The notes under the pieces are model-generated. The model worked only from the letters and a program-made list of their open reading frames with translations, was not told the DNA's origin and did not search any database. 64,000 nucleotides of DNA from the NCBI GenBank assembly GCA_027382625.1, contig JAJKFJ010022395.1, positions 102,354 through 166,353 of the forward strand, written 5' to 3'. This document shows, piece after piece, positions 1-9,196 of the stretch; the stretch's first letter is position 1; the number at the start of each line of letters is the position of its first letter. The DNA comes from Tetmemena sp. SeJ-2015. Lineage: Eukaryota > Ciliophora > Spirotrichea > Sporadotrichida > Oxytrichidae. The translations under genes were made by a program, and so were the position numbers.

Positions 1-93
1 GCAAGTGACAAGAGTGATTTTAATATAGAAGAGTCGGATAAGAGTAACTATCTATTAATTTATTTAACTACCTGTCCAGCTAAAACCAAATGA
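1..93 (+). CDS. 3' end of an unrecognised gene (partial)
   Basis: The window opens in a reading frame of 30 codons that ends at TGA 91-93. It encodes a polar peptide (begins ASDKSDFNIEESDK). The composition resembles the Ser/Asp/Lys-rich linkers elsewhere in the window, so I take it as the last MDS or exon of a gene lying to the left. No domain can be named. It is followed by about 160 bp of AT-rich sequence with no coding signal. Confidence 0.4.
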   Translation, partial: ASDKSDFNIEESDKSNYLLIYLTTCPAKTK

Positions 94-255
94 AAATTCA
101 CAATTTTTGAAAAGATAGAAACTTAAAATTATTCTTTCTTAATTTTCTCATAGATTTGAAACTAGGGCTTTGGATTCTAGTTCATTATTTTTAATTTATG
201 ATTCTTATTTGTAAAATAGATATCAAGTTAGATTTGAGATTATATCAATTAAAAT

Positions 256-3200
256 ATGAAACAAAAACACTATACAGAAAACAGTCAAGAAAAACCTACG
301 AGACTCAAAGATAAGCAAATCTTGACATATCTACTGTCTAGTGACACTCTACCCGCTCATACAATAGAAAATAGAGCTATAATTTGTTTATAAATTTTAA
401 GAAAAAGGCAGGAGATTTCATGACTTAAAAAGCCGGATAAAATTGATTTGAGTTTCGCTCCCTTCTCCTATGAACAAAATTAACAAAAATAGATTTAAAT
501 AAAACATACTTTATGAAGACTAATAAGATCAGAAAAATGAAGCAAATCAGCGCAGAAGTTTGGAATAAACTCTTTAATAATATAATATAGAACTCAGACA
601 TTTTGTCATTTGAGTGAAAGCCATACTTTTGAAAGTCGTAATCTACTTTCCTCTGAAGTCAAAGATCCTTCATAGTCACATTTAAAATGGCTAAATAATT
701 TATAAGTTTAAATTAATCACCAATTCATAACTCGCTGGCTGACAAGCATAAATTAGCTATTTTTAGATTAGTAGAAGAACACTTTAACGATTCATGTGTA
801 AATAAAGCTGTTGCATGTTCTTCGCAATTGGATCTGGATTAAGAAGAGTAAATTGAATCCATCAAATAGATAAACAGGGAGCATTAAACCTCTTCAAAAT
901 AGTAGCATCAATCATCTAAACTCCCACCTGTATTCCCTAAGAAAACCATACAATTGAGAGCAAATGATCAACCTCAAATTAAAGAAATTGATATCCACCA
1001 AAATTTGCCAATTTGTCTTTTATTCAAATGATGAAGAAGATAACCAAGAAACCAGCACCAAATAACTCTACTATTCCAAATTACGTTTTAATTACTAGTT
1101 TTACTAAGTTTAAATATATTTTGTTTCAAGTAATAAATTATATCAATCAAATTCTCTTGTTTTTATCCTCTCTAAACATTTTTAATTTAATAAAATCTTA
1201 TTCTAAAATCTTATTCGATTAAAGATCTATGATACGAACCCATAGAAGAAGAAGAGAACAATAACAAAAATTCATTACACAAAAGCAATATTTAATAAGA
1301 TAGAGAAAATAGTTTGAAAAAGTAAAAAATCTCAAGCAGAATAATATCCAGATACCTAAAATCAAAGAATAAGAAGAATCTTAGTCAGGATATAGCTTTT
1401 AAGAACTTAATTCTATTTTTAACTAAAACAATAAGGTAGCTAGTAAAAACTAACAAGGAAGAAATAGCAATAATCTAATTAGATCCTTCAAAAACGTTTC
1501 TCTTTCTTCCTCTCTTGATAATTATTTTAAAATAAGGGGAGTAAATGTAGAGCTTAGTTAGAGTAAAATGCTGAAATTAATTTGAGAAGATCTTAAAATA
1601 CCTTTATCATCACCCAGATAGATAAAAATATCATTGCTACTTAAGATTAACGCCAATTGATTTAAGCAGAAAGTCATCAGAAATCTAAATTATTTGCTTT
1701 TAATCTCCTGTAGTTCCTTTGAAATAGAAGCTTTCATAATCTTACTAATCATTATAAAATTAGAGTTTAAAAAGGTAAATTTAATTTGCAATTTAGTGCA
1801 TTTTACTACAATTTATAAGATAAAATAGGATACAAATTAATTATTAACTAAAGCATAAATTAGAAAAATATTTTAGCTAATAATTTTTTATCACCGTTAA
1901 GAAACGATAAGTCATTATATAAAAAGTAATAAGAGTAAAAAGACTTTGATTCAATTTAGGGAAAAGTTTAACAAGTTTAAATTTCTCAAGCTTAAATAGG
2001 AGATAAACCAAATAGCTTATTTATTGAGGCAGTCTCAAACTTTAATAACCAAGAATATCCAAATATAATTATTCTGCAAGATCAAGTTGCTTTTAACTAG
2101 TTTTATTTTTTTGCTGAATAGTCAGGAAACAATAGTTTAGATATTAATCGCAAAAACAATTTTTCCATTTCATTGCACCAATTAATTTATATTGTTAAGT
2201 TTTTAATCACTCCATAAAATGGAAAACTACGAGCTAGAATAGTTTTCTCCAGATCTTAAAAGACCCCCTTATTAATTTTAATAAACTGCAACTAATTTAG
2301 AAGGCTCAGAGAATTCATAATATTTTTGTTAAGAATAAGCTTAATATATTAGATTCAGATCTCAAAGATTATAAAAACTAAATTCATTTGAATGGACCAG
2401 ACGATACTTTTATTAATTTACTATATCAGAGCCATAATAGATCTATTCTATTATTTCATAAACTGCATCTTAAGAGGTAGATAATCCCAGATTCAGCAGC
2501 AAAATCAAACTTACTCAGAACTTGATAAATCTTCTAAGCTGAATCCTATCCTCTAAAACCAGAGCAACTAACTCCAAAACTTAAAGCAATCTTATCTCAG
2601 AACCATTAAAATTAAGGCTGAAACTTCGCACGATTTAAGAGATAGAAGAGATTAAACTAACTATGCCTCACTTGTTTTAAAAAGAGAGGATATAAATAGA
2701 AATCATAAGAATGTAAGAATAAACTAAGAGAAGCAGGACCATACGAGGAACTCATGCTATTATTTAAAGTTTGTTATTAACTAAGTATAAAGCAAGTCAC
2801 GTATATTCGTTCATGATGAATACGACTCATTCTAAAAATCTTATCTAATGAGTTAGTTTGGAGGGTCCTTACAAATCGGAGAATAGTTTCAAGTTCAACA
2901 ATTAAGAAAAAGTTCAGTTATAGACTCTCAGGGGAAATTTGAAGAGGAGGTACTAAACACTAGTCTATTCCAAGATCATTAAACTAAGAAGTTAAACAAT
3001 AAGTAAATTAGGGATAGTCACTAGACTTTCATGAAGAGCTAGCATGGCTTTCTCTGTGATCAGTAATCATTAGATGGTTGTAGAGTGGGGCTAGATTCTT
3101 AATTTATGAGGTATGTGGATAGACACAATGAAGATAAAGTAAATTTCAATAACGACCACAATAGAAGATATCAAATACCTGTGGATAAAGACTCCTAAGA

Positions 3201-4317
3201 CTCGTCACCTGTAAATCCATAATAAAGAATTATGATTGAGCATTTCTTTTAAAATCATGGAGGCAAACTTGCTCTTGCAGATGTCTATCATTCTTTCATT
3301 ATTTTAAAAAAATAAACTTTCGAGAAAAGATTAATAGATCAAGATAATTCATCTTCTCCATCTCCAATAAATCAAGGTCAGAGATTCTAGAAAGTTATGG
3401 AGTTGAATGCAGTCTTTAAAAATATGAATCTTAAGGGAGCAGAAGAACATGGCTCTCCTCAAGAATAAACTACTCGAACAAGAAAGCATTAAGACTAGCA
3501 TACAAACTTCATAAACATGTCCCAGTCTTCTGAGAATCAGGTTATCAATGACGCTATTATCATTAGGAAAAAACAAGGCCTTTTCTAAAGCAAAAGCTCG
3601 ATTAAATAGGGATGGCTTAGAATGTAATTACAAAGAGGAAAGTTTAGACAGGCCTTAAAGCTTAATTGCAAATCGAAAAGAGTATTTTGCTTTATGAAAG
3701 ACAAACTTTTTAAGTTCTACAAAGATGAAAAAATGGTCTCACTATTAGGAGTGATAGATTTTGATTTGTTAACAATCACACTTCATGAAAATCAAAAAGA
3801 TAGGATTTTTAGGTTCGAAATTTATGCAAATTAGAAAAGCTTCACATTCTAAGCAGAGGATAATTAGAGTTACTTAGAGTGGATACATGTAATTACTGAG
3901 CATCACAGTAAAAGTGTTGGTAAATTTTAGAAATAAACAAGGACCTGTTCAATTAAGAATTTTTGGCTGCAGGAAAGAATCTCAGAGAATCAATTTTAAT
4001 ACTGGGCTGATAGTGGGGATATAATGCTTTTCAAAGGAAAAAGTGCCAGCTCAAAACTAAACTAATTCGTTTAGAATAGCGAATACGATCTTATTTTTTT
4101 ATTATCATGTTGCCCTTATTCTTAGATATAGCTCAGGAAATAAAAATAAAATGTAGTGCTTTTTGAGGCGACTGGAGAAACTGGAGTTACTCTTACAGAC
4201 TGGCACGATTTCTTATTTAATGAATGGAATCTCCTCTACGAGAAAATTGTCTACAGAAAGCTTCAAATTTATGAAGGACTATAGGCATTTAAAAACGTAC
4301 ATTTTTAAGATTATAAA
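256..4317 (+). CDS. PH-domain / permuted papain-like amidase, plus-strand MDS block
   Basis: Series of Gln-code frames on the plus strand, beginning at the ATG at 256 (MKQKHYTENSQ). Short open segments at 256-430, 720-1080, 1228-1575, 1930-2200 and 2219-2500 change frame, as expected for MDSs separated by IESs or by base errors; 1080-1225 is an AT-rich insert. From about 2500 one frame runs unbroken to 4317. Within it, roughly 3660-3920 encodes a PH domain (KLFKFYKDEK ... SYLEWIHVI). About 4000-4290 encodes the first half of a permuted papain/NlpC-type fold (SGDIMLFKG, then VLFEATGETGV and VYRKL). Relatives I recall have YDH in the first half; here the residue after YD is Leu, so the catalytic His may be absent. 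The Cys motif lies on the inverted MDS at 4318-4582. Likely a membrane-lipid-associated hydrolase-like protein; substrate unknown. Confidence 0.65.
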
Positions 4318-4582
4318 ATAATGTTGTTGGTAAAATCAATAACTTATTCCTCGTCTAACTTAGCCCCTAGCATAAGTCCAAGTTTCTGGTCCTTTTTGCT
4401 TGAAAAACTACGCGGCCAGTAATCACTAGCGGGAAGATCTTTCGAAAGCAAGCCTATCTCCTGATAGGCAGCTGCTACAAGTTCAGAGCAAAAGTAATTT
4501 TAAGGATGTTTCTTGTCTTGGCTGACCTGACTTATTTTTGTTCTCCTGCTATTGCAACACAATTATAACTTATCTTTATAAT
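4318..4582 (-). CDS. Inverted C-terminal MDS of the PH/permuted-papain gene
   Basis: Read on the minus strand from 4582, this segment gives YKDKLQLCCNS, then NYFCSELVAAAYQEIGLL and an LDEEQVIDF tail. That is the C-terminal half of the permuted papain-like fold, with the nucleophile Cys in FCSELVA. The plus-strand block ends with ATTATAAA at 4310-4317, and the same octamer is at 4575-4582 on the minus strand. Joining the two at that octamer keeps the frame (HFQDYK then DKLQL). The plus-strand frame that continues to TGA 4462 is only the antisense of this MDS. The left end is near 4318-4330. No stop is visible before it, so a short last MDS may lie elsewhere. Confidence 0.7.
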
Positions 4583-4918
4583 GATTTTAGTTTTAATTGG
4601 GTTGTCTTGATCTTGTATTTCTTTCCAAGAGAGGATAAATCCTTTAAACATATAAGAATTAAGATTTGATGAATGATTCTAGTTAAGTCAACATATCAGA
4701 AGGTCTCTCCCATTGAAGCTTTCATTTAGGTATCATGAGCGGATCAATATATTTAAAAAGTGTTAGTAAGATTTAATATGCAATATTTGATTTCTAAGAT
4801 ATTAAATGAGACAGATAATTTTTATAAGTCTTCGTCATCCACTTAGTTCTCTTGGATTCCTCAAGTTATTAAAATTAGAGCCAAATCAGATCCTTGAGAA
4901 TTTTATGGATTGATTATC
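4583..4918. other. Spacer between the scrambled gene and the lipase
   Basis: AT-rich stretch downstream of both converging genes. One minus-strand frame (starting MFKGFILSWKEI) is open here but is out of phase with the inverted MDS and has no recognisable similarity. I see no repeat or RNA feature. Confidence 0.3.
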
Positions 4919-6345
4919 TCACTCCAAGAAAGATGAGACTGCAGCTGGGTGGTACTGCTGAAGAGTTGAAAGAACATCTTAGAAGTAGGACATATCTTTT
5001 CCAATCATGAATGAAAGATGACCAAGTGGGTACTCCTTGTAGAATTGGAGAGTGTTGAGTTGAGTTTTGGCCCACTCGTTGTCAGTTTTATCAGCGAGTT
5101 CATCATTTAGTCCGACAAACATAGCAATAGGAACTTTAGAGATTCCTTGCAAATTTACGACGGGGGGAGTGGTCTGTCCGTATCTTCTCTGGTTCTCGCT
5201 TTTACCCCAGTCAAATTCTTGGAACTAGTCAGCCTTAATGATTTGACCATAGTGATCGAGACAGTTCAAACTAGTGCCTGAGGGGAAATGGCCAAGGTAA
5301 ACTGTGAGCCTGTCAGAATCATCTTGAGATAAGTCTTCATCTGCAATCAGATAATTTAATTCTATCTACAAATAATATGCTACTTAATTTCCTAGTCTGC
5401 AGAGAGCAGGAATGGTTCCACACAACAGCCTCATGGCACCTGTGGTGACCCAGTTGGCAGGGAAGAATTCATAAATGCCGAGGGTGTTGCAAGTTCCAAC
5501 CAAGAGACCGTCGTTATTTGCAACGATAGAAAGGAGAGTTGATTTGCAGTGAGTTAGTTTCATAACTGGACCCAAGGCTACAAATACGCTCACCTTGCTG
5601 GCGAAATAAGCTTCATTGTGAGCGAGAGCATTAAATCATCAAGGGATTTATATAAGCATAATACATCTGAGTGGTTCCCTGCGAGTGTCCTACATATGCA
5701 ACTTTTTGCTGACCTGTGACGGCGAGAATGTAGTCAATAGCTGCTGGCAGATCTCCATTTCCCATATCAGCGAATGAGAAGGCCCAGTAGTCCTTGTTGC
5801 TGATGGAGGGATTCTTGTGTGAGTGAGAGTACTTGTTTCCTCTTGAGTTTCCAAGCCATACATCGTAGCCTGCTCTTGAAACTTGGAAGGCAGGTGCTAC
5901 GTTAGCTCTGTGAGCAATCCAACAATCAGCGGAGTCTAATATTCCATGTTGCAAGAAAGCAACTTTCTTTCCTTGAGGAGATTCTCCTTATTTTCCTGGG
6001 ATTCTGAAAATCTATTAAAATTTAATTGAAAGAATACTAATCTGAAATCTTGAGGATGTAACCATCAGCGGTGGTGACTGTATGTTCCTCATAGGGAATC
6101 CGTTCTATTCCACTATTTATTAGAAGTTTCTGTAGAGATCAGGGTCGGCAGATAACTCTTCTTTGACCTTCTCGTCCTACTCCAAAATGTTGGTCCATGG
6201 ATCGGCAAAGAGAGCATATTTCAGAGGACAAATTGGCTTTAGAAAGTAAACCAGCAGCCTCAGTATGATCGTAAGGCATCGCTTATGCAGTAGCTGCAAC
6301 AGCGAGTACTGTTAGAAGGATCCTTTTGGAGGAAGAGTACAGCAT
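4919..6345 (-). CDS. Acid-lipase-type (AB-hydrolase) lipase, interrupted by three IESs
   Basis: Minus-strand gene starting at ATG 6345 with an N-terminal signal peptide (MLYSSSKRILLTVLAVAATA) and ending at TGA 4919-4921. It matches the lysosomal acid lipase/gastric lipase family along its length: YEEHTVTTADGYIL near the N-terminus, QHGILDSADCW, WLGNSRGNKYS, the nucleophile motif GHSQGT, then GLNDELAD (Asp) and YPLGHLSF (His). Expected role is hydrolysis of triglycerides or sterol esters in a lysosomal, phagosomal or secreted compartment. Length after IES removal is about 430 residues, normal for the family. Two one-base frame jumps, at A-run and G-run homopolymers near 6240 and 6090, look like consensus errors. 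Nothing suggests a pseudogene. Confidence 0.9.
5358..5390. other. IES in lipase, pointer TAATTT
   Basis: TAATTT occurs at 5352-5357 and 5385-5390. Removing 33 bp (one pointer copy included) joins RLGN to YLIADEDLS in frame. The insert lacks GT...AG ends on the coding strand, so it is not an intron. Confidence 0.85.
5632..5659. other. IES in lipase, pointer AGCAT
   Basis: AGCAT at 5627-5631 and 5655-5659. Precise excision of 28 bp restores TTQMYYALAHNEAYF just after the GHSQGT nucleophile elbow, as expected for the family. Confidence 0.88.
6014..6050. other. IES in lipase, pointer AAATCT
   Basis: AAATCT at 6008-6013 and 6045-6050. Excision of 37 bp joins DGYILKI to FRIPGK, the conserved N-terminal lipase motif. 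Confidence 0.85.
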
Positions 6346-6625
6346 AATTATTATAAATCTAAATCAATTAATTAATCCAAACTAATAAGAGACTGTTTAC
6401 TCAGTATCATTACAGACCCTCCAAGATTTTAAGTTATATAAGCTAAATATCCTATAATATTTTGCTTATCTATTCATCATAATAAACAGCACTTGTTGCC
6501 TAGATTAAAGAGAAGAAGATATTGTTTTGATTGGTTTCTAGGAGTATGAAATAAATTAAGTAACGTACTACTAATTTTGTCAACTTGTTTTAATCAAATT
6601 AAATCAGAGGAATTCAAAATGAAAC

Positions 6626-8004
6626 TCAGTGTCCCTATTTGAGGAAAAGTCTTCTTCCTGAGCCTTCTCCACTGGCTCCTCCTGAAGATGGTGGCACCTC
6701 ACTGCTACTATTATTGGCAGCTGCTCCTCCGCTTGCTGCTGAGGAAGATGTGTTGATTGAATTTCCTGGAAGGAAATTAGCATAGAGCTAGTTGACTTGA
6801 TCAATCTTAGTATGGGTCCAACTAAAGAAGACCTTAAGCAACTGAAAGGAAAGAGCGAGCCCTAATACCCTCAACCTAAAGGTTTTCCAAAGCAATCAAG
6901 AAGTCAATCTGATCATATGATTTAAGTTCTCTTTTATGTTGGAGAGCTGTCGACCACTGGCCACACATCAAATCCTAGCTCATGAGCAATGAAAGAGTTA
7001 GCAACAAGTCATAATTTGCCTACTATTTTTATGCTAAAGTTGAGAATCGGCAGTCAGAGCGGCTAGAATAACTTAGTTCTTTCCGGTTGCATTCAAAAGT
7101 TGAAGGAAACCTTCATCCTAGAAAGCAAGTACTCCAGCATCATCTATTGCGTAGTTGAAAGGCTGTCAGAATCGTTAGAGGCGCTCAAATTCTGCTGAAT
7201 GTACGACCAAACGTTACCGTAAGACTGATTCATAGTTTGTACCATGATTGAGGTCAAGTTGAAAATGTTTGCAAGTTGAACCACCCATCTAAGTTTACCT
7301 TAAAATACTTTAAAAATAAAATCTATATAAAAGTTGTCCTCAAACCTAGCCTCATTCCAATTTTGGGAGGCCTCTAACTCCTAAGATTAGTTCTTAGGCT
7401 GTATCCACCCAGTCTAGAAGTTTATGAGAACGAGAACTGCACTGTCAACTCCTAACTACAATAAAGAAATCAATGTCTCATTGGCTATAGTCTCGTTGCC
7501 TATGGTTTCATTCGATATGATGCCCCCTGCGGCAGCTCCTCCTGCAGTTTCATTACCAGCGGTTTCGTTGCCAGCAGTCTCATTTCCTGCAGTTGCATTA
7601 CCAGCAGTCTCATTTCCAGCAGTCTCGTTTCCAGCTGTTGCGTTGCCTGCAGTCTCGTTACCAGCAGTCTCGTTTCCAGCTGTTGCGTTACCTGCAGTTT
7701 CGTTTCCTGCTGCTGACTCATTACCTGCAGCTGCAGACTCATTGCCTGCTGCTGCAGACTCATTTCCTGCTGCAGCACTCTCATTGAAAAATATTTGAAT
7801 TGGCAGCTGCTCCTCCAGCAGTTTCGTTCCCTCCTGCTGCGGGTACTATAGTTTCGTTGCCTGCAGCACCTGCAGAGGCAGATGCATCACTGCTGCTCGC
7901 TGCTGCTTCTTAAGTAGATAAATTTATAAAGATACGAAAGAGGGCGAGAGCATGAGGAGCAGAGCCAAGCTCAGTATAGTTAATAGGAAAGTATTTTTCA
8001 TCAT
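6626..8004 (-). CDS. Secreted sequon-repeat protein with degenerate isochorismatase-like domain
   Basis: Starts at ATG 8004 with a strong signal peptide (MMKNTFLLTILSLALLLML), followed by a low-complexity tract of GNET/GNAT/GNES units. Every unit is an N-glycosylation sequon, giving more than a dozen over about 100 residues. The rest resembles the YcaC-type isochorismatase hydrolases: SAVLVLINFQTGW, FNLTSIMVQTMNQS, LQLLNATGKNQVILAALTA, ANSFIAHELGFDVWPVVDSS. The usual catalytic Asp (DxQ) reads Asn (NFQ) and the usual catalytic Cys aligns with Gln, so it is probably not an active hydrolase. A Ser/Gly-rich tail follows to TGA 6626-6628. Four IESs are visible; three one-base frame jumps at T or A runs are probably consensus errors. 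Expected in the secretory pathway, at the cell surface or in a cyst wall. Confidence 0.65.
7010..7040. other. IES, pointer AAGT
   Basis: AAGT at 7006-7009 and 7037-7040. Removing 31 bp restores LTADSQLVANSFIAHELGF on the minus strand, in the isochorismatase-like domain. Confidence 0.75.
7296..7335. other. IES, pointer AAGTT
   Basis: AAGTT at 7291-7295 and 7331-7335. Excision of 40 bp joins ARFEDN to LDGWFNL. A one-base jump at the next T run is still needed to reach the FNLTSIM frame, so the exact junction is less certain. Confidence 0.6.
7520..7780 (-). repeat. GNETAG / GNATAG sequon-coding tandem repeat
   Basis: Degenerate 15-18 bp units encode GNETA, GNATA and later GNESAAA on the minus strand. 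Base differences fall mostly at third positions, which indicates selection on the protein. The plus-strand frame PAVSLPAVSF across the same bases is only the antisense. Confidence 0.85.
7787..7802. other. 16-bp IES inside the repeat gene, pointer ATTG
   Basis: ATTG at 7783-7786 and 7799-7802. Excision of 16 bp (12 bp unique) joins GGAAAN to ESAAAGNES in frame on the minus strand and removes an in-frame TGA. Confidence 0.8.
7921..7934. other. 14-bp IES after the signal peptide, pointer AGATA
   Basis: AGATA at 7916-7920 and 7930-7934. Excision of 14 bp joins SFVS to TQEAAASSSD on the minus strand. Only 9 bp are unique, among the smallest IESs in the window. Confidence 0.8.
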
Positions 8005-8009
8005 TATCT

Positions 8010-9190
8010 CAAAGTTTGCTAACATTAAATTAATATATATCTTTAAGTTGATGGTCGATGTGGTATGGTCGAGGAAAACTTATTAACAACAATTTGTGAC
8101 CCAAGATTAAATAGTGAGGGAAAATTAAATAAGGAAACAAAGCTTTTTAGAATATAGAAACACAAGTAATCCTTAATCAAGATGGGTAGGATTAATTTAG
8201 ATTTTACTATTTTGATTTCGTCATCATGAACTCATTTATCTGACATATATAAAATACTAAAAGAACAAGAATTTTTGGATATAAATTTATGGTTTAAATT
8301 AATTTGATTTTATTATTTGCTCAAAGCGAAGGTCAACTTTCAGAAATAAACTTATTGAATATTAATATTAAAGTCGCATTTAGTTAAGTGAGATTTTTAA
8401 AGATCTTTTGGTAGAAATTTTATTTTAAACTGAGGTGTTAATCAATTAGTTTTAAGAAATAAAATTTTGATCTTTAGTTATTAATTTGTTCAATATTTAA
8501 TTTATTAAAAACACAGCAGCAATTTTCCTTAATTTATTTTAAATATGATATGTTTTATATTTTAATGAGCTTATTTGGGGCGATTTGAGTTCATGGCTAT
8601 ATGCGAATAGCTACAAATAAAAAGAGATTGTATTACCCTTTAGAGAAATGGGTAGCTCCCTTCAGTCTCAATTTATGATTTAGATAATAAATATTTAACA
8701 TTTTGAAAAAAGTCCTCCTATTCCTAAACTAATACAGCTTAGAATTAAATTAAAATCGGTAAATTAAAAGATATGAAGCTTTAAGCTTAGCAAAAATAAA
8801 CTTGAATTACTCTACGAACAATATGGTTATATAGACATTCAAAAATTAATTGCTTTATTTACAAAATATCTTTAGTGCCTCTCAGTACATATGCATATTT
8901 AGCATTTATTATGCTTAGATTCGTTACACGCTCCCATCCTATAAAGCTACAAAGAAATAAACTTATAAGAATAGTTTGCTAAATCGAATCTGCAATTATA
9001 ATTTAAATTGTACAAACTCCATCTACTAAACCTTAATCCGTTTTAATCAATTAAACTTTAATTAATTAATTTTTTCAATTGTCCTAAAAAAAATCAGCTA
9101 TAATAAATAATTATATTACCTCACCAACCAATTAGACTATCTCACAATACAAATTATCGAGTTTAGTAATTGAAATCATTTAATTCTATT
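8010..9190. other. AT-rich intergenic region
   Basis: About 1.2 kb of AT-rich sequence between divergent genes. I see no sustained Gln-code frame, no long repeat and no RNA gene. It should hold the 5' subtelomeric parts and promoters of the two flanking nanochromosomes. Confidence 0.4.
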
Positions 9191-9196
9191 GATAGA

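Noticed and set aside
1013..1222. Standard-code ORF of 69 codons
   Set aside because: Covers the end of one MDS and an AT-rich insert; composition (Ile/Asn/Phe/Tyr) is that of IES DNA.
4327..4464. Plus-strand frame continuing the PH gene to TGA 4462
   Set aside because: The minus strand encodes the conserved FCSELVA half here, with a matching pointer; the plus frame is antisense.
7424..7798. Plus-strand PAVSLPAVSF repeat ORF
   Set aside because: Antisense of the minus-strand GNETA sequon repeat; the minus frame has a signal peptide, IESs and a downstream domain.
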